Positions 8,835 through 17,600 of a stretch of 64,000 bases of DNA are shown here, piece by piece. Location of the stretch: contig JAHJIY010000051.1 in assembly GCA_018823175.1 (NCBI GenBank), positions 1-64,000 on the forward strand, written 5' to 3'. Position 1 is the first letter of the stretch; each line of letters opens with the position of its first letter. A model generated the notes under the pieces. The model worked only from the letters and a program-made list of their open reading frames with translations, did not search any database and was not told the origin of the DNA. The position numbers and the translations under genes were made by a program. Source of the stretch: Pseudomonadota bacterium. GTDB lineage: Bacteria > Desulfobacterota > Desulfobulbia > Desulfobulbales > JAHJIY01.

Positions 8835-10964
8835 ATGGACATAACTCTCGCGCTTGCCATTTTACTCGCCGCCGGTTTCTTCATGGCCAAGGTCGGCCAG
8901 CTTTTTCGGCTGCCTTCGGTAACCGGATATATCTGTGCCGGTTTCCTCCTGGGCCCCGCCGGCTTCAACCTGATCAGCAAAGATATTATGGCTAACCAGC
9001 TTGGCCATTTCAGCCAGATCGCCTTAATGCTGATTGCGCTTGGCATTGGTGAACATCTGGAGATCAAGCAGTTACGGAAAAATTCGAAATTATTAACCGC
9101 ATTCAGTCTTGGTGAAATAATTGGCACCTTGTTTTGGGTAATATGCGGTTTACTTCTCATAAACCACTTTTTCAGCCTTGGTAATCTTGATTTACCGAGG
9201 GTTGACATTATAGTTCTCACCCTGCTGCTAGGCACGGTTTCAGTGGCCACGGCGCCGGGCTCGACCTTGCATGTTATGCGGGAAACCAGAGCAGTCGGCC
9301 CCCTGACCACCACCCTGCTCCAAACGGTGGCGATCAATAACGGCATGGCCCTCATCTTGTTCGGTTTTGCCCGGGCCATTGCCCGTAATCTGGCCGGGAC
9401 CACGGCCGGTTCCTTTACCGGCGCCGTAACCCACAGCTTGCTGGTCATTTTTCTGTCACTGGCAATCGGTATTACGACCGGTCTGGTCATTGACGCCCTC
9501 ATGCACCGCCTGCGTAATCGGGCCGAGATGCTGATCGGCGGGCTGGCTCTCCTACTCCTTGGCGGGGAATTGGCCAGGATGCTCGACCTGTCTCCCTTGC
9601 TGGTCGGGATGGCCGTCGGTTTCACCATTGTCAATCGCGACCGGCGTGATGTCCGGTTGTTCAGGGTTTTCAACACCTTTGAACCACCGATTTACGTCCT
9701 GTTCTTTACCCTGGCCGGCGCCCACCTCGATTTCGATTCATTACTCGTCGCCGGTTGGTTGGGCCTGATCTATTTTCTACTGCGGGTCATTGGCAAAATA
9801 AGCGGCGCCGCCCTTGGTGGTTTTCTTGCCCAGGCCCCGCCCCTGCTCCGGACTTATCTGGGGCCGGCCCTTGTCCCCCAGGCCGGCATTGCCATCGGGT
9901 TAGTTTTTTTGATCAACAGCGATCCAATTATTGGAATATACGGTAAAATTTTAACCCCGACCGTACTAGCCGGGGTTTTTTTAGCCGAACTGGTGGGCCC
10001 GGCCTCTACGAAATTCGCCTTGCAAAAGGCCAAAGAGACCACCGAGGATTTTACCGACCAAACAGGATCAATCGAGGAAAGCTTAAACGAGGTGCAGCTC
10101 ATGCCCTGGACCTGGGAAAAATTGCACCCGACCTTGCCCCCTTCCGGCTCGGTAATTTTCGGCGCTTCACATTATAAAACAGTTGCCGGCCTGGCCAGGC
10201 TGGCGACCCTGCTGGCCCATCACCATAAATCAGCGCCCCTGGCGGTGAGCATTAACCGCCCCGGACAGGTCCCGCATCCGGGCAAAGATGCAATTAATAT
10301 TAGCCCGTTATTTGATTTGGCCGGAAAGGAAGTAGGTACTCTGGGATATCAGTTGCAGGCCGTTACTATTGAGGCTGAAACCGTAGCAGATGGTCTGGTG
10401 GAGTGTGCCCGCCGGCATAACGGAATGGCCCTGATCCTGGGTTATCCTCTGCAACATAGCGCTCAAGAGTTTAAAAAAGTATTGGAGGAAGTGGTTAATA
10501 GTGCGCCCTGCCCGGTAATTCTGGTAAGGCTGGCCGGCATCCTTCATACCGAAAGAATCCTGGTGCCGATCATCCATTCCCGTCAACTTGAAACCATTGC
10601 GGCGCCACTGTGTGCGCTGGCAACCGTTGGTCAACATCGGATCAGTCTTCTGCGCTTACTACCGCCGGACGCGCAACCGGAAATAATTATTGAACAGGAA
10701 AAGAAGCTGCAGACCTGGGCGGCCGCTAACAACCTGCCCTTTGTCCGTTGTCTGGCGGTGGCCACTGAAGCCCGGATGGAAACCATTCTTGAGGAATCGA
10801 CCCAACATGACCTGATTCTGATGCCCGGGGCCGAAGAATACACCTTGCAAAAAAAATTGTTCGGATCGCTGGCCGATGATGTCGCCAACAAATGTTTACG
10901 GCCGATGTTGATCATTTATGGCTCTGCGGTCAATTCCAAAAAAAACGGTTGGCAGAACCCTTAA
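8835..10964 (+). CDS. CPA-family cation/proton antiporter with C-terminal Usp-like domains
   Basis: This 709-residue protein has about 12-13 membrane helices over residues 1-400, in the CPA (NhaP/Kef-like) fold. Hallmarks are the start LAAGFFMAKVGQLFRLPSVTGYICAGFLLGPAGF and the core helix VATAPGSTLHVMRETRAVGPLTTTLLQTVAINNGMALILFG. The C-terminal 300 residues are cytoplasmic and resemble two universal-stress-protein-type domains (RILVPIIHS...; DLILMPGAEEY...KLFGSLADDVANKCLRPMLII). Where CPA antiporters usually have an Asp-Asp or Asn-Asp ion-binding pair, this protein appears to read Asn-Asn (VAINNGMA). Its partner ion and coupling are therefore uncertain. It is a single-gene unit, convergent with the MATE gene. 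Confidence 0.85.
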   Translation: MDITLALAILLAAGFFMAKVGQLFRLPSVTGYICAGFLLGPAGFNLISKDIMANQLGHFSQIALMLIALGIGEHLEIKQLRKNSKLLTAFSLGEIIGTLFWVICGLLLINHFFSLGNLDLPRVDIIVLTLLLGTVSVATAPGSTLHVMRETRAVGPLTTTLLQTVAINNGMALILFGFARAIARNLAGTTAGSFTGAVTHSLLVIFLSLAIGITTGLVIDALMHRLRNRAEMLIGGLALLLLGGELARMLDLSPLLVGMAVGFTIVNRDRRDVRLFRVFNTFEPPIYVLFFTLAGAHLDFDSLLVAGWLGLIYFLLRVIGKISGAALGGFLAQAPPLLRTYLGPALVPQAGIAIGLVFLINSDPIIGIYGKILTPTVLAGVFLAELVGPASTKFALQKAKETTEDFTDQTGSIEESLNEVQLMPWTWEKLHPTLPPSGSVIFGASHYKTVAGLARLATLLAHHHKSAPLAVSINRPGQVPHPGKDAINISPLFDLAGKEVGTLGYQLQAVTIEAETVADGLVECARRHNGMALILGYPLQHSAQEFKKVLEEVVNSAPCPVILVRLAGILHTERILVPIIHSRQLETIAAPLCALATVGQHRISLLRLLPPDAQPEIIIEQEKKLQTWAAANNLPFVRCLAVATEARMETILEESTQHDLILMPGAEEYTLQKKLFGSLADDVANKCLRPMLIIYGSAVNSKKNGWQNP

Positions 10965-10998
10965 ATGTCCCAGAAATTAAGATAGAGCGGCAAATTGA

Positions 10999-12366
10999 TT
11001 AAGCAACGGCTACTTTCAGCACCGGGACCTTGCCAATCAGTTTTTTTGGACTGTATTTATAGATCAGAAAAACAGAGATGAAAAAGGTGACCAGTTCCGA
11101 GATGGGCAGCACAATCATAATGGCATCATGACCGATCAGGACATGAATGATAAAGAGGAATAAAACCGGCAGCAAAAGATTCCTGGTCAGAATTATCAGC
11201 GTTGAATCAAGGCAACGGTGCATTGCCATTAAATAGGCAGCAAGAACAATATTTACCCCGTTGATAATAAAAACCGGCCAGATTCTCGAGATAAAGAGGT
11301 TGGTCAATTTAATCGTTTCCCTTTCTCCCGCACGAATAAAGAGATCTGACACCACATGCGGATTCGTGGCCAGCAAAGTGCTGATCACGATGCCAACCAC
11401 AAAAACCGTGGTGGTGGCGATTATCATAAAAAGTCTAATCCGTTTTGGTTGCAAAGCGCCATAATTTTGACTGATCACCGGCTGCAAGGAGTCACTGATC
11501 CCGTAACTGATCACCAAGCCTCCCATAAACATGTAATTAATGATTGAGAATGCGGCAATCCCGTTGGCCCCAAGTTTTTTCATGATAATCCAGTTGAAAA
11601 TGAACATGATTATCCCGATGGAAAATTCATTGAAAAATTCAGGAAAGCCATTGATTCCGGCTTTAAATACCTCTGAAATGTCTTTTTTTCGCCAGCTGAA
11701 TTTAAGCTTTGCCCGTTTGGATAAAAACGGCGCACATAAAAGAAGAAAAGATGTTGTTTCAGCCAGTCCGGTCCCCAGGGCCGCCCCCTGATGACCCATC
11801 TGTAATTTGACCACAAAAATCCAGTCCAGCAAAATATTAAGCAGGCTTCCTATTACCATCGCCGCTGCCGCCCAGATGGGCAGATTAGCCACTCGGACAA
11901 AATAGGAAAGGCAGACCGCACCAAGTTGAAAAATGGTGAAGAACAGCAAAACGCCCAGATACTCAGCCACGGTTGGTGCCAGCGTTGCATCGGCCCCAAG
12001 AAGAAAAACAAGTTGATCCATAAAAACCAGACCAAGGGCGGTCAATAAAATAGAGAGCAAAGAGATAAAGCCAATAGTCTGGGAAAAACTGCCGTTGGCC
12101 GCTTTCAAGTCTCCGGCCCCGATGTGTTTACCACAACGAATTGCCCCACCCACCGAGAACATTAAGGCCACACCGAACAACAAACCGGTGGCCGGGATGG
12201 TAAGATTTACTGAAGCAAGTGAAGTCGTGCCGCCATATTTTCCCAGAAAAATGCCATCAACCACAACCGCACATGATAAGGACAGCATACCGATGATCGA
12301 AGGAACAGCGTAACCAAAAAAAACGGGGACTACTTTTCCGGTAACCGGATCAAGATGTTTACTCAT
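10999..12366 (-). CDS. MATE family multidrug/cation efflux pump
   Basis: This is a 455-residue polytopic protein with 12 predicted helices in two six-helix halves. It has MATE features in the first half (VPSIIGMLSLSCAVVVDGIFLGKYGGTTSLASVNLTIPATGLLFGVALMFSVGGAI) and their repeat in the second (ISYGISDSLQPVISQNYGA). It resembles the MepA/DinF branch and would export organic cations or drugs by Na+ or H+ exchange across the inner membrane. A TetR regulator gene sits directly upstream in the same direction, separated by 262 nt with a hairpin, so the regulator probably controls this pump. Confidence 0.92.
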   Translation of the reverse strand: MSKHLDPVTGKVVPVFFGYAVPSIIGMLSLSCAVVVDGIFLGKYGGTTSLASVNLTIPATGLLFGVALMFSVGGAIRCGKHIGAGDLKAANGSFSQTIGFISLLSILLTALGLVFMDQLVFLLGADATLAPTVAEYLGVLLFFTIFQLGAVCLSYFVRVANLPIWAAAAMVIGSLLNILLDWIFVVKLQMGHQGAALGTGLAETTSFLLLCAPFLSKRAKLKFSWRKKDISEVFKAGINGFPEFFNEFSIGIIMFIFNWIIMKKLGANGIAAFSIINYMFMGGLVISYGISDSLQPVISQNYGALQPKRIRLFMIIATTTVFVVGIVISTLLATNPHVVSDLFIRAGERETIKLTNLFISRIWPVFIINGVNIVLAAYLMAMHRCLDSTLIILTRNLLLPVLFLFIIHVLIGHDAIMIVLPISELVTFFISVFLIYKYSPKKLIGKVPVLKVAVA

Positions 12367-12431
12367 GGAAATACCTCAAAACTTTGACTCTGTAGAGCTT
12401 TCTGCTAAACACAATTAATTGAAGCTGAAAA

Positions 12432-12471
12432 AACCGTTGTTTCGGAATTAAGGGCACAAAAGACAACGGTT
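12432..12471 (-). terminator. Hairpin with T-run between tetR and MATE gene
   Basis: On the minus strand AACCGTTGT (12471-12463) pairs perfectly with ACAACGGTT (12440-12432), followed by a run of six T. It lies about 160 nt after the tetR stop and 66 nt before the MATE start. It could terminate tetR transcription or attenuate read-through into the pump gene. The 22-nt loop makes it a weaker terminator than usual. Confidence 0.45.
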
Positions 12472-12628
12472 AAAGAGATAACTGGTTGGCAGTTATTAAC
12501 AGCGTGGGAATAAAAAAGAGGGATTACCACACAGAAGGCGGTTAGGCCTTGATTTGTTATTGAATCGTAAAAAACGCAACCCAGAGTTATCTGCTTGAAA
12601 AAATTACCGAATTTTTTATCAGGAGAAG

Positions 12629-13216
12629 CTAAAGATGGGCAAAACCATTAAGGAAAGAAAAGAGTACCAGTCCCGGGGCGTCATTAGGGGCGATGTCGCC
12701 ATCCAGGACAGTTACCCAGGCGGTGTAGATCAAATTGTCCAAAACCGCAGCTATCCACACAAGGGGGATATCGGTCGCGACAACTTTTTCCGCTCTTAAT
12801 CTTTTTGAAAGGACTTTTAAACGCACGAGCTGATTCCTGTAAAGATCTTCGATACCTGAACCTTCGGAGTGAAGTTGTTCAGAATTTAAAAAATGAAAAC
12901 TTGCCCCAAGAGGGACGAGAACTTTAACAAATTCTTCCAGAGTGTCTCTGGCGCTAAGATTTTTCTCGATAATCGGCCGGGTTGCATCTTCCAATTTTCG
13001 GTCCGCTTCGACAACCAATTCCTGAATCAGTTGTTTTCGTGACTTGAAATAACGGAATAAAGTCGCTCTACCCACTTCTGCCGCTTCAGCAATCTCATTA
13101 AGTGAAGCCGTAGGATTTTTGGCAAGAACCTGCATCGCCAGATTGATCACTTTTTCTCGTGTTCGCTTCTGGCGATTATTATCCCTGATTACACTGGAAT
13201 TAGTAGACTCTTCCAT
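12629..13216 (-). CDS. TetR/AcrR family transcriptional regulator
   Basis: This is a 195-residue repressor-type protein. The N-terminal helix-turn-helix is clear: NLAMQVLAKNPTASLNEIAEAAEVGRATLFRYFKSRKQLIQEL, residues about 25-70. The rest is a variable helical ligand-binding and dimer domain. It lies upstream of, and codirectional with, the MATE pump gene, the usual place for a drug-responsive repressor. A near-perfect palindrome lies 60-85 nt upstream of its own start (13275-13300), suggesting autoregulation. The ligand is unknown. Confidence 0.9.
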   Translation of the reverse strand: MEESTNSSVIRDNNRQKRTREKVINLAMQVLAKNPTASLNEIAEAAEVGRATLFRYFKSRKQLIQELVVEADRKLEDATRPIIEKNLSARDTLEEFVKVLVPLGASFHFLNSEQLHSEGSGIEDLYRNQLVRLKVLSKRLRAEKVVATDIPLVWIAAVLDNLIYTAWVTVLDGDIAPNDAPGLVLFSFLNGFAHL

Positions 13217-13625
13217 TCTTTTCCGAGACTTTCACTCATGTCACCTTTAAATCAGAATTTGTCAAACATATATTCATTTGATACATTAAAGTATCACATG
13301 AAACAATAAAGGTCAAGATGGTATTTTTATATTTCGCCGTTTCACCTCGATCCGAAACACAATTAATCCTTCTTTATGTTGTTAGAAGCTGCCGCCAAAA
13401 TCGAACAAAAATAACTTTTCGAGGCTATTGGGAATAAAGAATAACCAGGTTGCGGTAAAATAAATTCATCGTGACGCTTCACAGATGGACCGTTTTTTTT
13501 ATATGCTGATTATGAGACGGGACTAAGAATAATTTTCTCGACAAGATTATCTATAAATGGCAAAAGGGCTGAGCTGATTTCGAAACCCGGACTGACTGCA
13601 TAATAAGGACATTTCCGACCAGTTA
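13217..13625. promoter_or_regulatory. Divergent intergenic region, tetR / retropepsin-RimK operon
   Basis: This gap of about 400 nt holds the promoters for both directions. Apart from the TetR operator candidate I see no conserved motif and no small gene with a convincing ribosome-binding site. Confidence 0.4.
13275..13300. promoter_or_regulatory. Candidate TetR operator palindrome
   Basis: The sequence CATTTGATAC-ATTAAA-GTATCACATG is an inverted repeat of ten positions with one mismatch; the inner TGATAC/GTATCA arms are perfect. It sits just upstream of the tetR start, where an autoregulatory operator is expected. Confidence 0.55.
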
Positions 13626-14111
13626 ATGAAGAAATTATCACCCCCGAAAATGACCATCGGCTGGCGTGAGTGGATGGTGCTGCCTGATTTAGGCATCCCT
13701 GCCGTAAAGGCCAAAATCGACACCGGAGCCAGGACTTCTACCCTGCACGCATTTTTTCTGGAGCCTTTCACAGAGGATGGTCAAAAAAAAATACGGTTCA
13801 GGATCCACCCCCTGCAAAGAAGAACCAATTTTGAGTTAACCTGTGTGGCGGATGTGATCGACCAGCGAATGGTGTGTGATTCCGGGGGCCACCGGGAAAT
13901 GCGCTACGTGATCCGCTCAAAAATCATGGTTGGCGATACAGAGCTTGAGGCGGAAATAACCCTGACCGACCGGGATACCATGCAGTTTCGGATGCTCCTG
14001 GGCCGCACCGCCCTGGCGGACAAGTTCCTGGTGAACCCCGACCGTTCATATCTAGCAGGCCCCCGACCTGACAATATATATGGTTTTAAAAAGAAGAGGA
14101 GAAAGAAGTGA
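13626..14111 (+). CDS. Retropepsin-like aspartyl protease (RimB/'ATP-dependent zinc protease' family)
   Basis: This 161-residue protein has the family's characteristic start, [32 protein letters not shown], with the retropepsin active-site motif D-T-G-A at about residues 37-40, and an ending [21 protein letters not shown]. The family was annotated historically as an ATP-dependent zinc protease, but the fold is a dimeric aspartyl protease. Comparative genomics (the Iyer and Aravind amidoligase survey) links such proteins with RimK-like ATP-grasp ligases. It is the first gene of a three-gene operon; its stop overlaps the RimK start (GTGA). It may trim glutamate tails or process the ligase substrate; that role is inferred. 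Confidence 0.85.
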   Translation: MKKLSPPKMTIGWREWMVLPDLGIPAVKAKIDTGARTSTLHAFFLEPFTEDGQKKIRFRIHPLQRRTNFELTCVADVIDQRMVCDSGGHREMRYVIRSKIMVGDTELEAEITLTDRDTMQFRMLLGRTALADKFLVNPDRSYLAGPRPDNIYGFKKKRRKK

Positions 14112-15013
14112 AGATTGCCATACTTTCGCGAAATCAGGAGTTGTACTCTACCAGCAGACTGGCGGAGGCGGCCAAAAAACGCGGCCATGAGGTCAAGGTC
14201 ATTGATCCCCTGCGCTGCTATATGAATATCACCTCGCACAAACCTTCAATCCATTTCAAAGGCGAACCTCTTGAGGGGTTTGATGCAATAATTCCCCGGA
14301 TCGGCGCATCGATCACCTTCTTCGGAACTGCGGTTGTCCGGCAGTTTGAAATGATGGGAGTTTATAGCCTAAACGAGTCCGTGGCAATTACCCGCTCACG
14401 GGACAAACTCCGTTCCCTGCAGCTTCTGGCGCGAAAAGGCATCGGCCTGCCGGTTACCGGCTTTGCTCACTCCACCAGATATACCAAGGACCTGATCAAC
14501 CTCGTCCATGGCGCCCCCCTGGTCATTAAACTGCTGGAAGGGACCCAGGGCATCGGCGTGGTGCTCGCCGAAACGCATAACGCAGCGGAAAGTGTTATTG
14601 AAGCCTTTCGGGGCCTGAAAACCAATATCCTGGTCCAGGAATTCATCAAAGAGGCGGACGCCAAGGATATCAGATGTTTTGTCGTAGGCAGCAAGGTTAT
14701 TGCCGCCATGATGCGCGTGGGCAAGGAGGGTGATTTCCGTTCCAATATCCACCGGGGCGGCAGCGCAAAAAAGGTGCAAATTACCCCGGAAGAACGTTCC
14801 ACCGCAGTCCGTGCCGCCAAGATCATGGGGCTGAATGTCGCCGGAGTTGACATCTTGCGTTCCAATCATGGCCCGGTGGTCATGGAGGTCAATTCTTCAC
14901 CGGGACTGCGTGGGATCGAAACGGCTTCCGGCAAGAACGTCGCCAAAATGATTATTGAATTCATTGAAAAAAATGCCCAGAAAGGCCGCACAAAAACCAA
15001 AGGACAAGGTTAA
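14108..15013 (+). CDS. rimK: RimK-type ATP-grasp glutamate ligase
   Basis: This 301-residue ATP-grasp enzyme closely follows RimK. It has an N-terminal domain ([39 protein letters not shown]), a central ATP-grasp ([38 protein letters not shown]) and the metal-binding end [14 protein letters not shown]. RimK adds L-glutamates to the C-terminus of ribosomal protein S6, or makes short poly-alpha-glutamate in vitro. It starts with GTG, overlapping the previous stop by four bases, with AGGAGA at good spacing. The adjoining protease and deacylase genes suggest a glutamyl-modification module with write and erase functions. Confidence 0.92.
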   Translation: MKIAILSRNQELYSTSRLAEAAKKRGHEVKVIDPLRCYMNITSHKPSIHFKGEPLEGFDAIIPRIGASITFFGTAVVRQFEMMGVYSLNESVAITRSRDKLRSLQLLARKGIGLPVTGFAHSTRYTKDLINLVHGAPLVIKLLEGTQGIGVVLAETHNAAESVIEAFRGLKTNILVQEFIKEADAKDIRCFVVGSKVIAAMMRVGKEGDFRSNIHRGGSAKKVQITPEERSTAVRAAKIMGLNVAGVDILRSNHGPVVMEVNSSPGLRGIETASGKNVAKMIIEFIEKNAQKGRTKTKGQG

Positions 15014-16034
15014 AGTGCCGAAAAGAGATTCGATTACGATTGGCAATATCTGTGTCAAGGCCGGCGAAAGATCCACCATAGACCTGCCCATTGCCAGACT
15101 CTATACCCACACGGAAATGAACCTGCCCGTCCATGTGGTGCATGGCAAAAAAGAGGGGCCGGTTCTTTTTGTCTGCGCCGCGATCCATGGCGATGAAATA
15201 AACGGGGTGGAAATTGTCCGGCGGCTGCTCAAACTGAAACTGCTCAATAATCTCAGGGGCACCCTCATCGCCATCCCGATCGTCAATGTATATGGCTTTA
15301 TCACCCGTTCCCGCTATCTGCCGGACCGACGCGACCTGAACCGTTCCTTTCCCGGCAGCTATTCCGGCTCATTGGCCTCATATCTGGCCAGACTTTTTCT
15401 CGATGAGATAGTCGCAAAATGCACCCATGGCATAGATATTCACAGCGGCTCAAACCACCGCAACAATCTGCCGCAGGTCCGCGCTACGATAGAGGACCCG
15501 GAGGTGGAGCGAATGGCCAACGCCTTCGGGGCGCCGGTCATTGTCAATGCCCGGCTGCGCGACAACTCCTTGCGGGAGGCGGTGATTGCGATGGGGATTC
15601 CGATGCTGGTTTTTGAAGGCGGGGAAAGTCTGCGCTTTAATGAGCACGCCATAACCGTAGGCCTGAAAGGCGTGATCTCGGTAATGCGGGAACTGGGGAT
15701 GGTTCCCAGGAAGGCCCGAAAAAAAGCTCCCCATTCCGTTGTAGTCAAAGCCACCAGCTGGGTAAGGGCCAACAAGAGCGGCATTATCCACTCGGCCGTG
15801 CCGCTGGGTTCGGTTGTCAAAAAGAATCAGGTGATCGCCTGTATTATTGATCCGATCGGGGATAATGAAGAAAAGCTGCTGGCGCCCTATGAGGGTATTG
15901 TGATCGGCTGCCTCAATCTCCCGCTGGTCCACAAGGGAGACGCCATTTTTCTTTTCGCCTCAGCGGAATCACGACAGGAGCTTGAAGAAATAAGCGATAT
16001 GGTTCTGGCTGAAAATCCAATAAATGCAGAATAA
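14973..16034 (+). CDS. Succinylglutamate desuccinylase/aspartoacylase family protein
   Basis: This is an M14-like zinc amidohydrolase of about 353 residues. Zinc-ligand motifs are visible: [15 protein letters not shown] (HxxE), followed by a later His in GIDIHSG, with [11 protein letters not shown] between. The C-terminal part ([24 protein letters not shown]...EGIVIG) is a lipoyl-like beta domain common in this group. The ORF track begins at a TTG (14955); I prefer the ATG at 14973 ([10 protein letters not shown]), which still overlaps rimK by 41 nt. Neither start has a clear ribosome-binding site. In this operon it may hydrolyse glutamyl or acyl-amino-acid products; the substrate is not known. 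Confidence 0.85.
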   Translation: MPRKAAQKPKDKVKVPKRDSITIGNICVKAGERSTIDLPIARLYTHTEMNLPVHVVHGKKEGPVLFVCAAIHGDEINGVEIVRRLLKLKLLNNLRGTLIAIPIVNVYGFITRSRYLPDRRDLNRSFPGSYSGSLASYLARLFLDEIVAKCTHGIDIHSGSNHRNNLPQVRATIEDPEVERMANAFGAPVIVNARLRDNSLREAVIAMGIPMLVFEGGESLRFNEHAITVGLKGVISVMRELGMVPRKARKKAPHSVVVKATSWVRANKSGIIHSAVPLGSVVKKNQVIACIIDPIGDNEEKLLAPYEGIVIGCLNLPLVHKGDAIFLFASAESRQELEEISDMVLAENPINAE

Positions 16035-16072
16035 TCAGGAACGCTTGCCGGGAAGATGAACCATCGCTTTTA

Positions 16073-16501
16073 TCAGCTTCCGGGGAAACTACCGGTCAAG
16101 GCCGCGGCCAGAGCCTCACTTTCCACCGGTTTCCCAACCAGCAACTCAAACCGGACTGAAGTTTTTCCGGAGTTTCCGCTCCACGGCCAGAACGCGCAAC
16201 AGAGGACCAGATCACTTGAAATCTCCTTTCGGAAATAGGTCTGATCTTTGCCCATTCCCCCGACCGCCCGGGCAAACTTGTCAAACAAATTTTTAAAAAA
16301 GACCCCTTCCCCGGCCTCTTTATATGGAGGGCCGAAATACTGCCGGACAAAAATTTTCAGATCTTCAACAAGTTCAGACGGGGCAATACATGTATAGAGC
16401 AGGGGCCCGCAACTGTCTTCGTTTTTTTTCAAAGGAAACCTGGCGTGCAGTTCCCCGATAATTTTCAGATCTTCCCGGATCGTCTGAATGTGCTCTTTCA
16501 T
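16073..16501 (-). CDS. Hypothetical protein (142 aa)
   Basis: I do not recognise this protein. It is a mixed alpha/beta, soluble-looking sequence starting MKEHIQTIREDLKIIGELHARFPLKK, with two Cys (SCGPLLYTC, VLCCAFW) and no membrane segment or signal peptide. The start is supported by AGGAGG four nt before the ATG. It is convergent with the aspartoacylase-like gene. Coding status rests on the ribosome-binding site and lack of a competing gene; function unknown. Confidence 0.55.
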   Translation of the reverse strand: MKEHIQTIREDLKIIGELHARFPLKKNEDSCGPLLYTCIAPSELVEDLKIFVRQYFGPPYKEAGEGVFFKNLFDKFARAVGGMGKDQTYFRKEISSDLVLCCAFWPWSGNSGKTSVRFELLVGKPVESEALAAALTGSFPGS

Positions 16502-16704
16502 CCTTCCTCCTGGTCATGAAACATATTTTCCCCGGAACCCTACCCAAGATATACACCTGAAATTATTTCATACCCCGCGATTTCCAGCCACTCTTATTTT
16601 GTGCCATTTTTTCAATTTGATGGTAAGCCATGATAAAGATATAAACTAGAGGGACAAGTGCCATGCAGTCAAGGTTACGGCAGGACCAATCCAAGGGAAT
16701 TGTC

Positions 16705-17574
16705 ATGAAATTTTTCTGTACCGCAAACATAATGATTTTGTTGATCGGGGAAATAATCCTCTTCCCGGCAGATATCATTCGGGCCGACGATCAAGTCATT
16801 ACGTCACCGGCGGAATATCTCACCCTGGACGATCTTTTCACTCTCTACCAACCCTACCTTGGCAACATCTCGGCCTATGAGCCGATCTATTTTCTGGTCG
16901 GGGTCAATCCCGAAGACAGCAAGTTCCAGTTCAGTTTTCGCTATCGATTCTTCAACCCGGAAGGACCTCTGGCCGCAAACCATCCATGGGTCAACGGTCT
17001 GAATTTCGGCTACACCCAGACCTCATTCTGGGATCTGAAGTCCGAATCCATTCCCTTTGAGGACACCAGCTATAAACCCGAGCTCTTTCACCTGACCACC
17101 AATCTCTCCTCCCGCCCGGACTGGATGCAGGGTCTTTTTCTGCAAAGCGGTCTGCGTCACGAATCAAACGGCCAAGGGGAGGATAACTCACGCAGCACCA
17201 ACACCTTCTATCTCAAACCGATAATGATCTTCTTTGACCAAAAAAGTGAACTTGGGCTGCAAATCGCCCCGAAGGTCTGGATCTACGTCGACAACAACAG
17301 TGACAATAACAAAGATCTGCCGGATTACCGGGGCTATTTTGAGCTCGAAATCAAGGCAGGCAAAGCCGAAGGCCTGGTCGCCGGCACCACCTTGCGCTGG
17401 GCCAAAGAAGGAGGTTCAGTCAAGATCGACCTCACCTACCCGCTTCATCAGTATCTATCCGACAATCTGGCGGTCTATCTCCAGGCCCAATACGTCAATA
17501 ACCTGGCCGAGAGCCTGCTTTACTACCAGGAACGAACCGATGCCTTCCGTCTGGGCCTCTCCTTTGTCCGTTGA
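16705..17574 (+). CDS. pldA: Outer-membrane phospholipase A (OMPLA)
   Basis: This 289-residue beta-barrel enzyme hydrolyses acyl chains of phospholipids that reach the outer leaflet. The OMPLA catalytic region is clear: NFGYTQTSFWDL, then LQSGLRHESNG, where the His and Ser of H-E-S-N-G are the catalytic pair (H152, S154), and SRSTNTFYL, which supplies the third residue (Asn). The protein ends FRLGLSFVR with alternating strands. I start at the second Met (16705, MKFFCTANIM), which has AAGGGA about eight nt upstream and begins a signal peptide; the track start at 16663 adds a hydrophilic stretch before it. It runs convergent to the diguanylate cyclase gene, 26 nt apart. Confidence 0.88.
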   Translation: MKFFCTANIMILLIGEIILFPADIIRADDQVITSPAEYLTLDDLFTLYQPYLGNISAYEPIYFLVGVNPEDSKFQFSFRYRFFNPEGPLAANHPWVNGLNFGYTQTSFWDLKSESIPFEDTSYKPELFHLTTNLSSRPDWMQGLFLQSGLRHESNGQGEDNSRSTNTFYLKPIMIFFDQKSELGLQIAPKVWIYVDNNSDNNKDLPDYRGYFELEIKAGKAEGLVAGTTLRWAKEGGSVKIDLTYPLHQYLSDNLAVYLQAQYVNNLAESLLYYQERTDAFRLGLSFVR

Positions 17575-17600
17575 ACTAAGAGATGGTATTGACAAAAACT

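Noticed and set aside
8711-9676. 321-aa minus-strand ORF opposite the antiporter
   Set aside because: Low-complexity Arg/Ser/Pro/Met composition typical of a shadow frame; the antiporter on the plus strand is unambiguous.
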